64,000 nt of DNA from Luzula sylvatica (Eukaryota; Streptophyta; Magnoliopsida; Poales; Juncaceae), in assembly GCA_946800325.1 (NCBI GenBank), contig OX326959.1, positions 32,402,527-32,466,526 of the forward strand, read 5' to 3'. The notes beneath the pieces were generated by a model, which saw only the letters and a list, made by a program, of their open reading frames with translations, was not told the DNA's origin and did no database searches. The translations under genes were made by a program, and so were the position numbers. This document shows, in pieces, positions 1 through 11,500 of the stretch. How positions within the stretch are numbered: the stretch's first letter is position 1; every line of letters starts with the position of its first letter.

Positions 1-4
1 TTTC

Positions 5-25
5 ACAAACACTAAGAAAGTTTGT
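5..25. other. Conserved short dyad ACAAAC / GTTTGT (first copy)
   Basis: A perfect 6-bp inverted repeat, ACAAAC then GTTTGT, is separated by 9 bases and spans the monomer junction. It is present in nearly every monomer, including the AAGTAAG, GAGTAAG and AAGAATG variants, because variation falls in the 9-base spacer rather than the arms. Short dyads are known in centromeric satellites that lack a CENP-B box, where non-B DNA has been proposed to help specify centromeres. Any function here is inference. Confidence 0.7.
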
Positions 26-26
26 T

Positions 27-43
27 TTTCGATTCAAAACAAG
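27..43. other. CENP-B-box-like half match (first copy)
   Basis: The 17 bases TTTCGATTCAAAACAAG match the left part of the CENP-B box core NTTCGNNNNANNCGGGN: TTCG and the central A are present at the right spacing. The right part CGGG is replaced by ACAA. Only five of the nine defining positions match, so binding by a CENP-B-type protein is not supported. It is recorded because the block is well conserved across the array. Confidence 0.25.
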
Positions 44-81
44 ATTTTAACGCTTTGTGGAGTTCAAATAAGGTGTTTTGA
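34..81. other. Conserved longer-range dyad TCAAAACA / TGTTTTGA (first copy)
   Basis: At monomer positions 28-35 and 68-75 lie perfect 8-bp inverted arms, TCAAAACA and TGTTTTGA, here at 34-41 and 74-81. One mismatch further in (position 36 against 67), position 37 (G) can pair with position 66 when that base is C, as in the usual CGTG state. Most monomers keep both arms; the TTTTTAGATC state breaks the right arm. With the loop included it could form a stem or cruciform, or act as two half-sites. Structure in the cell is not shown. Confidence 0.6.
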
Positions 82-1397
82 GATCATTTGTATCATATCT
101 TTAACTACATAACTTTTCACCAAACTTCTCAAACACTAAGAAAGTTTGTTTTTCGATTCAAAACAAGATTTTAACACTTTGAGGAGTTCAAATAATGTGT
201 TTTGAGATCATTTGTATCGTATCTTTTACTACATAACTTTTCACCAAATTTCACAAACACTAAGAAAGTTTGTTTTTCGATTCAAAACAAGATTTTAACG
301 CTTTGAGGAGTTCAAATAACGTGTTTTGAGATCATTTGTATCGTATCTTTTACTACATAACTTTTCACCAAATTTCACAAACACTAAGAAAGTTTGTTTC
401 TCGATTTAAAACAAGATTTTAACGCTTTGAGGAGTTCAAATAACGTGTTTTTAGATCATTTGTATCGTATCTTTTACTACATAACTTTTCACCAAATTTC
501 ACAAACACTAAGAAAGTTTGTTTCTCGATTCAAAACAAGATTTTAACACTTTGAGGAGTTCAAATAACGTGTTTTGAGATCATTTGTATCGTATCTTTTA
601 CTACATAACTTTTCACCAAATTTCACAAACACTAAGAAAGTTTGTTTTTCGATTCAAAACAAGATTTTAACGCTTTGTGGAGTTCAAATAAGGTGTTTTG
701 AGATCATTTGTATCATATCTTTAACTACATAACTTTTCACCAAACTTCTCAAACACTAAGAAAGTTTGTTTTTCGATTCAAAACAAGATTTTAACACTTT
801 GAGGAGTTCAAATAATGTGTTTTGAGATCATTTGTATCGTATCTTTTACTACATAACTTTTCACCAAATTTCACAAACACTAAGAAAGTTTGTTTTTCGA
901 TTCAAAACAAGATTTTAACGCTTTGTGGAGTTCAAATAACGTGTTTTGAGTTCATTTGTATCGTATCTTTTACTACATAACTTTTCACCAAATTTCACAA
1001 ACACTAAGTAAGTTTGTTTTTCGATTCAAAACAAGATTTTAACGCTCTGAGGAGTTCAAATAACGTGTTTTGAGATCATTTGTATCCTATCTTTTACTAC
1101 ATAACTTTTCACCAAATTCCACAAACACTAAGAAAGTTTGTTTTTCGATTCAAAACAAGATTTTAACGCTTTGAGGAGTTCAAATAACGTGTTTTGAGAT
1201 CATTTGTATCGTATCTTTTACTACATAACTTTTCACCAAATTTCACAAACACTAAGTAAGTTTGTTTTTCGATTCAAAACAAGATTTTAACGCTTTGTGG
1301 AGTTCAAATAACGTGTTTTTAGATCATTTGTATCGTATCTTTCACTACATAACTTTTCACCAAATTTCACAAACACTGAGTAAGTTTGTTTTTCGAT

Positions 1398-1445
1398 TCA
1401 AAACACGATTTTAACGCTTTGAGAAGTTGAAATAACGTGTTTTGA
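1398..1445. other. Variant with a perfect 10-bp dyad TCAAAACACG / CGTGTTTTGA
   Basis: In this monomer an A-to-C change at monomer position 36 completes the longer-range dyad into perfect 10-bp arms at 1,398-1,407 and 1,436-1,445, with a 28-base spacer. The same variant recurs at 2,638-2,685, 6,119-6,166 and 9,351-9,398, once in each copy of this segment. The next copy, at 12,583, has the usual A at position 36 (12,591), so it lost or never had the change. Confidence 0.75.
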
Positions 1446-1557
1446 GATCATTTGTATCGTATCTTTTACTACATAACTTTTCACCAAATTTCACAAACAC
1501 TAAGAAAGTTTGTTTTTCGATTCAAAACAAGATTTTAACGCTTTGTGGAGTTCAAAT

Positions 1558-1567
1558 AACGCGTTTT
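1558..1567. other. Palindromic AACGCGTT variant monomers
   Basis: In one monomer class the usual AACGTGTT becomes AACGCGTT, a perfect 8-bp palindrome containing the MluI site ACGCGT, followed by TTTAGATC. It recurs once per unit in block A (from 2,743 on), in the 13-monomer units and in the 7-monomer units (about 36,699, 37,573 and 38,447). I saw none in blocks E to H. It adds a CpG and gives a restriction ladder that could measure unit length. Confidence 0.8.
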
Positions 1568-2780
1568 TAGATCATTTGTATCGTATCTTTTACTACATAA
1601 CTTTTCACCAAATTTCACAAACACTAAGAAAGTTTGTTTCTCGATTTAAAACAAGATTTTAACGCTTTGAGGAGTTCAAATAACGTGTTTTTAGATCATT
1701 TGTATCGTATCTTTTACTACATAACTTTTCACCAAATTTCACAAACACTAAGAAAGTTTGTTTCTCGATTCAAAACAAGATTTTAACACTTTGAGGAGTT
1801 CAAATAACGTGTTTTGAGATCATTTGTATCGTATCTTTTACTACATAACTTTTCACCAAATTTCACAAACACTAAGAAAGTTTGTTTTTCGATTCAAAAC
1901 AAGATTTTAACGCTTTGTGGAGTTCAAATAAGGTGTTTTGAGATCATTTGTATCATATCTTTAACTACATAACTTTTCACCAAACTTCTCAAACACTAAG
2001 AAAGTTTGTTTTTCGATTCAAAACAAGATTTTAACACTTTGAGGAGTTCAAATAATGTGTTTTGAGATCATTTGTATCGTATCTTTTACTACATAACTTT
2101 TCACCAAATTTCACAAACACTAAGAAAGTTTGTTTTTCGATTCAAAACAAGATTTTAACGCTTTGTGGAGTTCAAATAACGTGTTTTGAGTTCATTTGTA
2201 TCGTATCTTTTACTACATAACTTTTCACCAAATTTCACAAACACTAAGTAAGTTTGTTTTTCGATTCAAAACAAGATTTTAACGCTCTGAGGAGTTCAAA
2301 TAACGTGTTTTGAGATCATTTGTATCCTATCTTTTACTACATAACTTTTCACCAAATTCCACAAACACTAAGAAAGTTTGTTTTTCGATTCAAAACAAGA
2401 TTTTAACGCTTTGAGGAGTTCAAATAACGTGTTTTGAGATCATTTGTATCGTATCTTTTACTACATAACTTTTCACCAAATTTCACAAACACTAAGTAAG
2501 TTTGTTTTTCGATTCAAAACAAGATTTTAACGCTTTGTGGAGTTCAAATAACGTGTTTTTAGATCATTTGTATCGTATCTTTCACTACATAACTTTTCAC
2601 CAAATTTCACAAACACTGAGTAAGTTTGTTTTTCGATTCAAAACACGATTTTAACGCTTTGAGAAGTTGAAATAACGTGTTTTGAGATCATTTGTATCGT
2701 ATCTTTTACTACATAACTTTTCACCAAATTTCACAAACACTAAGAAAGTTTGTTTTTCGATTCAAAACAAGATTTTAACG

Positions 2781-2790
2781 CTTTTGTGGA
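2781..2790. other. Private 1-bp T insertion
   Basis: This monomer reads CTTTTGTGGA where the homologous monomers at about 1,541 and 6,261 read CTTTGTGGA. The extra T lies in a T run at 2,782-2,785 and is the only insertion of this kind in the window. It shifts the reading frame past the usual stops and so creates a 73-codon open stretch at 2,682-2,903, which is not a gene. Confidence 0.85.
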
Positions 2791-3160
2791 GTTCAAATAA
2801 CGCGTTTTTAGATCATTTGTATCGTATCTTTTACTACATAACTTTTCACCGAATTTCACAAACACTAAGAAAGTTTGTTTTTCGATTCAAAACAAGATTT
2901 TAACGCTTTGAGGAGTTCAAATAACGTGTTTTGAGATCATTTGTATCGTATCTTTTACTACATAACTCTTCACCAAATTTCACAAACACTAAGAATGTTT
3001 GTTTTTCGATTCAAAACAAGATTTTAACGCTTTGAGGAGTTCAAATAACGTGTTTTGAGATCATTTGTATCGTATATTTTACTACATAACTTTTCACCAA
3101 ATTTCACAAACACTAAGAAAGTTTGTTTTTCGATTCAAAACAAGATTTTAACGCTTTGAG

Positions 3161-3176
3161 GAGTTCAAGTTCAAAT
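3161..3176. repeat. 6-bp tandem duplication variant GAGTTCAAGTTCAAAT (first of 21 copies)
   Basis: A standard monomer reads GAGTTCAAATAACG; this variant duplicates GTTCAA, making a 130-bp monomer. Intact copies start at 3,161, 6,641, 9,873, 13,105, 18,528, 21,387, 24,245, 25,863, 27,481, 28,479, 31,958, 33,576, 34,574, 37,061, 37,935, 38,809, 42,040, 42,418, 45,153, 54,212 and 58,683; a twenty-second at 15,964 is deleted. Most share neighbours (CTCTTCACC, GTATGTTTTTTG), so they descend from one event. The last group (42,040 and later) has different neighbours (TATCCTATC before, TTTAACTAC after), implying recombination into a new context. Confidence 0.92.
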
Positions 3177-4090
3177 AACGTGTTTTGAGATCATTTGTAT
3201 CGTATCTTTTACTACATAACTCTTCACCAAATTTCACAAACACTAAGAAAGTATGTTTTTTGATTCAAAACAAAATTTTAACGCTTTGTGGAGTTCAAAT
3301 AACGTGTTTTGAGTTCATTTGTATCGTATCTTTTACTACATAACTTTTCACCAAATTTCACAAACACTAAGTAAGTTTGTTTTTCGATTCAAAACAAGAT
3401 TTTAACGCTTTGTGGAGTTCAAATAACGTGTTTTTAGATCATTTGTATCGTATCTTTCACTACATAACTTTTCACCAAATTTCACAAACACTGAGTAAGT
3501 TTGTTTTTCGATTCAAAACAAGATTTTAACGCTTTGAGTAGTTCAAATAACGTGTTTTTAGATCATTTGTATCGTATCTTTTACTACATAACTTTTCACC
3601 AAATTTCACAAACACTAAGAAAGTTTGTTTCTCGATTCAAAACAAGATTTTAACGCTTTGAGGAGTTCAAATAACGTGTTTTGAGATCATTTGTATCGTA
3701 TCTTTTACTACATAACTTTTCACCAAATTTCACAAACACTAAGAAAGTTTGTTTTTCGATTCAAAACAAGATTTTAACGCTTTGTGGAGTTCAAATAAGG
3801 TGTTTTGAGATCATTTGTATCATATCTTGAACTACATAACTTTTCACCAAACTTCTCAAACACTAAGAAAGTTTGTTTTTCGATTCAAAACAAGATTTTA
3901 ACACTTTGAGGAGTTCAAATAACGTGTTTTGAGATCATTTGTATCGTATCTTTTACTACATAACTTTTCACCAAATTTCACAAACACTAAGTAAGTTTGT
4001 TTTTCGATTCAAAACAAGATTTTAACGCTTTGAGGAGTTCAAATAACGTGTTTTGAGATCATTTGTATCGTATCTTTTACTACATAACTT

Positions 4091-4836
4091 TTCACCAAGT
4101 TCCACAAACACTTAGAATGTTTGTTTTTCGATTCAAAAACAAGATTTTAACGCTTTGTGGAGTTCAAATAACGTGTTTTGAGATCATTTGTATCGTATCT
4201 TTTACTACATAAATTTTCACCAAATTTCACAAACACTAAGAAAGTTTGTTTTTCGATTCAAAACAAGATTTTAACGCTTTGTGGAGTTCAAATAACGTGT
4301 TTTGAGTTCATTTGTATCGTATCTTTTACTACATAACTTTTCACCAAATTTCACAAACACTAAGTAAGTTTGTTTTTCGATTCAAAACAAGATTTTAACG
4401 CTTTGAGGAGTTCAAATAACGTGTTTTGAGATCATTTGTATCGTATCTTTTACTACATAACTTTTCACCAAGTTCCACAAACACTTAGAATGTTTGTTTT
4501 TCGATTCAAAAACAAGATTTTAACGCTTTGTGGAGTTCAAATAACGTGTTTTGAGATCATTTGTATCGTATCTTTTACTACATAAATTTTCACCAAATTT
4601 CACAAACACTAAGAAAGTTTGTTTTTCGATTCAAAACATGATTTTAACGCTTTGTGGAGTTCAAATAACGTGTTTTGAGATCATTTGTATCGTATCTTTT
4701 ACTACATAACTTTTCACCAAATTTCACAAACACTAAGAAAGTTTGTTTTTCGATTCAAAACAAGATTTTAACGCTTTGAGGAGTTCAAATAACGTGTTTT
4801 GAGATCATTTGTATCGTATCTTTTACTACATAACTT
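4091..4836. repeat. 3-monomer duplication of the AAGTTCC / CTTAGAATG variant
   Basis: A monomer with TTCACCAAGTTCC and CTTAGAATG, followed by a 1-bp A insertion (CAAAAACAAG), occurs at 4,091 and again at 4,464, an offset of 373 bp (3 monomers plus 1). The same pair recurs in each block-A unit, at 7,571 / 7,944 and at 10,803 / 11,176, so the duplication arose before the large units amplified. Confidence 0.8.
4124..4145. repeat. 1-bp A-run expansion variant CAAAAACAAG (first of 15 copies)
   Basis: The A run before CAAG has one extra A, making a 125-bp monomer. Copies lie near 4,137, 4,509, 7,617, 7,989, 10,849, 11,221, 14,078, 16,890, 19,503, 29,330, 35,424, 39,784, 42,896, 51,956 and 56,427. 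Nearly all follow AGAATG. The copy near 14,078 also has a C-to-A change giving GATTAAAAAACAAG. Together with the 6-bp duplications and the private indels they account exactly for the array's phase drift. Confidence 0.85.
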
Positions 4837-5575
4837 TTCACCAAATTTCACAAACACTAAGAAAGTTTGTTTCTCGATTTAAAACAAGATTTTAACGCTT
4901 TGAGGAGTTCAAATAACGTGTTTTTAGATCATTTGTATCGTATCTTTTACTACATAACTTTTCACCAAATTTCACAAACACTAAGAAAGTTTGTTTCTCG
5001 ATTCAAAACAAGATTTTAACACTTTGAGGAGTTCAAATAACGTGTTTTGAGATCATTTGTATCGTATCTTTTACTACATAAATTTTCACCAAATTTCACA
5101 AACACTAAGAAAGTTTGTTTTTCGATTCAAAACATGATTTTAACGCTTTGTGGAGTTCAAATAACGTGTTTTGAGATCATTTGTATCGTATCTTTTACTA
5201 CATAACTTTTCACCAAATTTCACAAACACTAAGAAAGTTTGTTTTTCGATTCAAAACAAGATTTTAACGCTTTGAGGAGTTCAAATAACGTGTTTTGAGA
5301 TCATTTGTATCGTATCTTTTACTACATAACTTTTCACCAAATTTCACAAACACTAAGAAAGTTTGTTTCTCGATTTAAAACAAGATTTTAACGCTTTGAG
5401 GAGTTCAAATAACGTGTTTTTAGATCATTTGTATCGTATCTTTTACTACATAACTTTTCACCAAATTTCACAAACACTAAGAAAGTTTGTTTCTCGATTC
5501 AAAACAAGATTTTAACACTTTGAGGAGTTCAAATAACGTGTTTTGAGATCATTTGTATCGTATCTTTTACTACAT
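4584..5575. repeat. 4-monomer tandem duplication private to the first block-A unit
   Basis: The AAATTTTCACC and AACATGATT variants at 4,584-4,640 recur 496 bp later (4 x 124), at 5,080-5,136, followed by the same TTCTCGATTT monomer order. The 3,232-bp units further right have this segment only once, so this extra copy partly explains why the first unit is 28 rather than 26 monomers long. Confidence 0.8.
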
Positions 5576-8500
5576 AACTTTTCACCAAATTTCACAAACA
5601 CTAAGAAAGTTTGTTTTTCGATTCAAAACAAGATTTTAACGCTTTGTGGAGTTCAAATAAGGTGTTTTGAGATCATTTGTATCATATCTTTAACTACATA
5701 ACTTTTCACCAAACTTCTCAAACACTAAGAAAGTTTGTTTTTCGATTCAAAACAAGATTTTAACACTTTGAGGAGTTCAAATAATGTGTTTTGAGATCAT
5801 TTGTATCGTATCTTTTACTACATAACTTTTCACCAAATTTCACAAAAACTAAGTAAGTTTGTTTTTCGATTCAAAACAAGATTTTAACGCTTTGTGGAGT
5901 TCAAATAACGTGTTTTTAGATCATTTGTATCGTATCTTTCACTACATAACTTTTCACCAAATTTCACAAACACTAAGTAAGTTTGTTTTTCGATTCAAAA
6001 CAAGATTTTAACGCTTTGTGGAGTTCAAATAACGTGTTTTTAGATCATTTGTATCGTATCTTTCACTACATAACTTTTCACCAAATTTCACAAACACTGA
6101 GTAAGTTTGTTTTTCGATTCAAAACACGATTTTAACGCTTTGAGAAGTTGAAATAACGTGTTTTGAGATCATTTGTATCGTATCTTTTACTACATAACTT
6201 TTCACCAAATTTCACAAACACTAAGAAAGTTTGTTTTTCGATTCAAAACAAGATTTTAACGCTTTGTGGAGTTCAAATAACGCGTTTTTAGATCATTTGT
6301 ATCGTATCTTTTACTACATAACTTTTCACCGAATTTCACAAACACTAAGAAAGTTTGTTTTTCGATTCAAAACAAGATTTTAACGCTTTGAGGAGTTCAA
6401 ATAACGTGTTTTGAGATCATTTGTATCGTATCTTTTACTACATAACTCTTCACCAAATTTCACAAACACTAAGAATGTTTGTTTTTCGATTCAAAACAAG
6501 ATTTTAACGCTTTGAGGAGTTCAAATAACGTGTTTTGAGATCATTTGTATCGTATATTTTACTACATAACTTTTCACCAAATTTCACAAACACTAAGAAA
6601 GTTTGTTTTTCGATTCAAAACAAGATTTTAACGCTTTGAGGAGTTCAAGTTCAAATAACGTGTTTTGAGATCATTTGTATCGTATCTTTTACTACATAAC
6701 TCTTCACCAAATTTCACAAACACTAAGAAAGTATGTTTTTTGATTCAAAACAAAATTTTAACGCTTTGTGGAGTTCAAATAACGTGTTTTGAGTTCATTT
6801 GTATCGTATCTTTTACTACATAACTTTTCACCAAATTTCACAAACACTAAGTAAGTTTGTTTTTCGATTCAAAACAAGATTTTAACGCTTTGTGGAGTTC
6901 AAATAACGTGTTTTTAGATCATTTGTATCGTATCTTTCACTACATAACTTTTCACCAAATTTCACAAACACTGAGTAAGTTTGTTTTTCGATTCAAAACA
7001 AGATTTTAACGCTTTGAGTAGTTCAAATAACGTGTTTTTAGATCATTTGTATCGTATCTTTTACTACATAACTTTTCACCAAATTTCACAAACACTAAGA
7101 AAGTTTGTTTCTCGATTCAAAACAAGATTTTAACGCTTTGAGGAGTTCAAATAACGTGTTTTGAGATCATTTGTATCGTATCTTTTACTACATAACTTTT
7201 CACCAAATTTCACAAACACTAAGAAAGTTTGTTTTTCGATTCAAAACAAGATTTTAACGCTTTGTGGAGTTCAAATAAGGTGTTTTGAGATCATTTGTAT
7301 CATATCTTGAACTACATAACTTTTCACCAAACTTCTCAAACACTAAGAAAGTTTGTTTTTCGATTCAAAACAAGATTTTAACACTTTGAGGAGTTCAAAT
7401 AACGTGTTTTGAGATCATTTGTATCGTATCTTTTACTACATAACTTTTCACCAAATTTCACAAACACTAAGTAAGTTTGTTTTTCGATTCAAAACAAGAT
7501 TTTAACGCTTTGAGGAGTTCAAATAACGTGTTTTGAGATCATTTGTATCGTATCTTTTACTACATAACTTTTCACCAAGTTCCACAAACACTTAGAATGT
7601 TTGTTTTTCGATTCAAAAACAAGATTTTAACGCTTTGTGGAGTTCAAATAACGTGTTTTGAGATCATTTGTATCGTATCTTTTACTACATAAATTTTCAC
7701 CAAATTTCACAAACACTAAGAAAGTTTGTTTTTCGATTCAAAACAAGATTTTAACGCTTTGTGGAGTTCAAATAACGTGTTTTGAGTTCATTTGTATCGT
7801 ATCTTTTACTACATAACTTTTCACCAAATTTCACAAACACTAAGTAAGTTTGTTTTTCGATTCAAAACAAGATTTTAACGCTTTGAGGAGTTCAAATAAC
7901 GTGTTTTGAGATCATTTGTATCGTATCTTTTACTACATAACTTTTCACCAAGTTCCACAAACACTTAGAATGTTTGTTTTTCGATTCAAAAACAAGATTT
8001 TAACGCTTTGTGGAGTTCAAATAACGTGTTTTGAGATCATTTGTAACGTATCTTTTACTACATAAATTTTCACCAAATTTCACAAACACTAAGAAAGTTT
8101 GTTTTTCGATTCAAAACATGATTTTAACGCTTTGTGGAGTTCAAATAACGTGTTTTGAGATCATTTGTATCGTATCTTTTACTACATAACTTTTCACCAA
8201 ATTTCACAAACACTAAGAAAGTTTGTTTTTCGATTCAAAACAAGATTTTAACGCTTTGAGGAGTTCAAATAACGTGTTTTGAGATCATTTGTATCGTATC
8301 TTTTACTACATAACTTTTCACCAAATTTCACAAACACTAAGAAAGTTTGTTTCTCGATTTAAAACAAGATTTTAACGCTTTGAGGAGTTCAAATAACGTG
8401 TTTTTAGATCATTTGTATCGTATCTTTTACTACATAACTTTTCACCAAATTTCACAAAAACTAAGAAAGTTTGTTTCTCGATTCAAAACAAGATTTTAAC

Positions 8501-11500
8501 ACTTTGAGGAGTTCAAATAACGTGTTTTGAGATCATTTGTATCGTATCTTTTACTACATAACTTTTCACCAAATTTCACAAACACTAAGAAAGTTTGTTT
8601 TTCGATTCAAAACAAGATTTTAACGCTTTGTGGAGTTCAAATAAGGTGTTTTGAGATCATTTGTATCATATCTTTAACTACATAACTTTTCACCAAACTT
8701 CTCAAACACTAAGAAAGTTTGTTTTTCGATTCAAAACAAGATTTTAACACTTTGAGGAGTTCAAATAATGTGTTTTGAGATCATTTGTATCGTATCTTTT
8801 ACTACATAACTTTTCACCAAATTTCACAAACACTAAGAAAGTTTGTTTTTCGATTCAAAACAAGATTTTAACGCTTTGTGGAGTTCAAATAACGTGTTTT
8901 GAGTTCATTTGTATCGTATCTTTTACTACATAACTTTTCACCAAATTTCACAAACACTAAGTAAGTTTGTTTTTCGATTCAAAACAAGATTTTAACGCTC
9001 TGAGGAGTTCAAATAACGTGTTTTGAGATCATTTGTATCCTATCTTTTACTACATAACTTTTCACCAAATTCCACAAACACTAAGAAAGTTTGTTTTTCG
9101 ATTCAAAACAAGATTTTAACGCTTTGAGGAGTTCAAATAACGTGTTTTGAGATCATTTGTATCGTATCTTTTACTACATAACTTTTCACCAAATTTCACA
9201 AACACTAAGTAAGTTTGTTTTTCGATTCAAAACAAGATTTTAACGCTTTGTGGAGTTCAAATAACGTGTTTTTAGATCATTTGTATCGTATCTTTCACTA
9301 CATAACTTTTCACCAAATTTCACAAACACTGAGTAAGTTTGTTTTTCGATTCAAAACACGATTTTAACGCTTTGAGAAGTTGAAATAACGTGTTTTGAGA
9401 TCATTTGTATCGTATCTTTTACTACATAACTTTTCACCAAATTTCACAAACACTAAGAAAGTTTGTTTTTCGATTCAAAACAAGATTTTAACGCTTTGTG
9501 GAGTTCAAATAACGCGTTTTTAGATCATTTGTATCGTATCTTTTACTACATAACTTTTCACCGAATTTCACAAACACTAAGAAAGTTTGTTTTTCGATTC
9601 AAAACAAGATTTTAACGCTTTGAGGAGTTCAAATAACGTGTTTTGAGATCATTTGTATCGTATCTTTTACTACATAACTCTTCACCAAATTTCACAAACA
9701 CTAAGAATGTTTGTTTTTCGATTCAAAACAAGATTTTAACGCTTTGAGGAGTTCAAATAACGTGTTTTGAGATCATTTGTATCGTATATTTTACTACATA
9801 ACTTTTCACCAAATTTCACAAACACTAAGAAAGTTTGTTTTTCGATTCAAAACAAGATTTTAACGCTTTGAGGAGTTCAAGTTCAAATAACGTGTTTTGA
9901 GATCATTTGTATCGTATCTTTTACTACATAACTCTTCACCAAATTTCACAAACACTAAGAAAGTATGTTTTTTGATTCAAAACAAAATTTTAACGCTTTG
10001 TGGAGTTCAAATAACGTGTTTTGAGTTCATTTGTATCGTATCTTTTACTACATAACTTTTCACCAAATTTCACAAACACTAAGTAAGTTTGTTTTTCGAT
10101 TCAAAACAAGATTTTAACGCTTTGTGGAGTTCAAATAACGTGTTTTTAGATCATTTGTATCGTATCTTTCACTACATAACTTTTCACCAAATTTCACAAA
10201 CACTGAGTAAGTTTGTTTTTCGATTCAAAACAAGATTTTAACGCTTTGAGTAGTTCAAATAACGTGTTTTTAGATCATTTGTATCGTATCTTTTACTACA
10301 TAACTTTTCACCAAATTTCACAAACACTAAGAAAGTTTGTTTCTCGATTCAAAACAAGATTTTAACGCTTTGAGGAGTTCAAATAACGTGTTTTGAGATC
10401 ATTTGTATCGTATCTTTTACTACATAACTTTTCACCAAATTTCACAAACACTAAGAAAGTTTGTTTTTCGATTCAAAACAAGATTTTAACGCTTTGTGGA
10501 GTTCAAATAAGGTGTTTTGAGATCATTTGTATCATATCTTGAACTACATAACTTTTCACCAAACTTCTCAAACACTAAGAAAGTTTGTTTTTCGATTCAA
10601 AACAAGATTTTAACACTTTGAGGAGTTCAAATAACGTGTTTTGAGATCATTTGTATCGTATCTTTTACTACATAACTTTTCACCAAATTTCACAAACACT
10701 AAGTAAGTTTGTTTTTCGATTCAAAACAAGATTTTAACGCTTTGAGGAGTTCAAATAACGTGTTTTGAGATCATTTGTATCGTATCTTTTACTACATAAC
10801 TTTTCACCAAGTTCCACAAACACTTAGAATGTTTGTTTTTCGATTCAAAAACAAGATTTTAACGCTTTGTGGAGTTCAAATAACGTGTTTTGAGATCATT
10901 TGTATCGTATCTTTTACTACATAAATTTTCACCAAATTTCACAAACACTAAGAAAGTTTGTTTTTCGATTCAAAACAAGATTTTAACGCTTTGTGGAGTT
11001 CAAATAACGTGTTTTGAGTTCATTTGTATCGTATCTTTTACTACATAACTTTTCACCAAATTTCACAAACACTAAGTAAGTTTGTTTTTCGATTCAAAAC
11101 AAGATTTTAACGCTTTGAGGAGTTCAAATAACGTGTTTTGAGATCATTTGTATCGTATCTTTTACTACATAACTTTTCACCAAGTTCCACAAACACTTAG
11201 AATGTTTGTTTTTCGATTCAAAAACAAGATTTTAACGCTTTGTGGAGTTCAAATAACGTGTTTTGAGATCATTTGTATCGTATCTTTTACTACATAAATT
11301 TTCACCAAATTTCACAAACACTAAGAAAGTTTGTTTTTCGATTCAAAACATGATTTTAACGCTTTGTGGAGTTCAAATAACGTGTTTTGAGATCATTTGT
11401 ATCGTATCTTTTACTACATAACTTTTCACCAAATTTCACAAACACTAAGAAAGTTTGTTTTTCGATTCAAAACAAGATTTTAACGCTTTGAGGAGTTCAA

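Larger units (their letters stand above)
7..130. repeat. First complete 124-bp monomer (reference for positions)
   Basis: This copy serves to number monomer positions 1-124. It starts at AAACACTAAG and ends just before the next such motif at 131. Main variable sites across the array: positions 8-13 (AAGAAAG, AAGTAAG, GAGTAAG, AAGAATG, AATTAAG); T or C in TTTYTCG; position 36 (A, C, T); ACG or ACA near 45; GAGG, GTGG, GAGA or GAGT near 51-54; CGTG, GGTG, TGTG or CGCG near 66-69; TGAGATCA, TGAGTTCA or TTAGATCA near 73-80; TCGTATC, TCATATC, TCCTATC or TGGTATA near 87-93; and TTTTACT, TTTAACT, TTTCACT or TTTGACT near 94-100. This particular copy carries the GTGG, GGTG, TCATATC and TTTAACT states. 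There is no long open frame in either orientation. Confidence 0.95.
331..2850. repeat. 10-monomer tandem duplication (1,240-bp offset)
   Basis: Sequence from about 331 to 1,609 recurs at 1,571 to 2,850 with an offset of 1,240 bp (10 x 124). Diagnostic variants repeat in the same order, for example the TTCTCGATTT monomer at about 398 and 1,638 and the GGTG/TCATATC monomer at 621 and 1,861. The second copy carries one extra T near 2,782. The first 5 monomers of the window also match 621-860 at an offset of 620 bp, so a 5-monomer exchange sits at the left edge. Confidence 0.85.

Noticed and set aside
27..43. A true CENP-B box
   Set aside because: The CGGG half of the essential core is absent in every monomer I examined. 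It is kept only as a low-confidence half match.
60..100. AACGTG as an E-box-like or other transcription factor site
   Set aside because: The short motif occurs in nearly every monomer and there is no promoter context, so occurrence by descent explains it.
2682..2903. 73-codon open reading frame on the + strand
   Set aside because: It is satellite sequence read across a private T insertion at about 2,782. The translation shows the same monomer in two frames, has no recognisable domain, and homologous monomers elsewhere are closed by stops.
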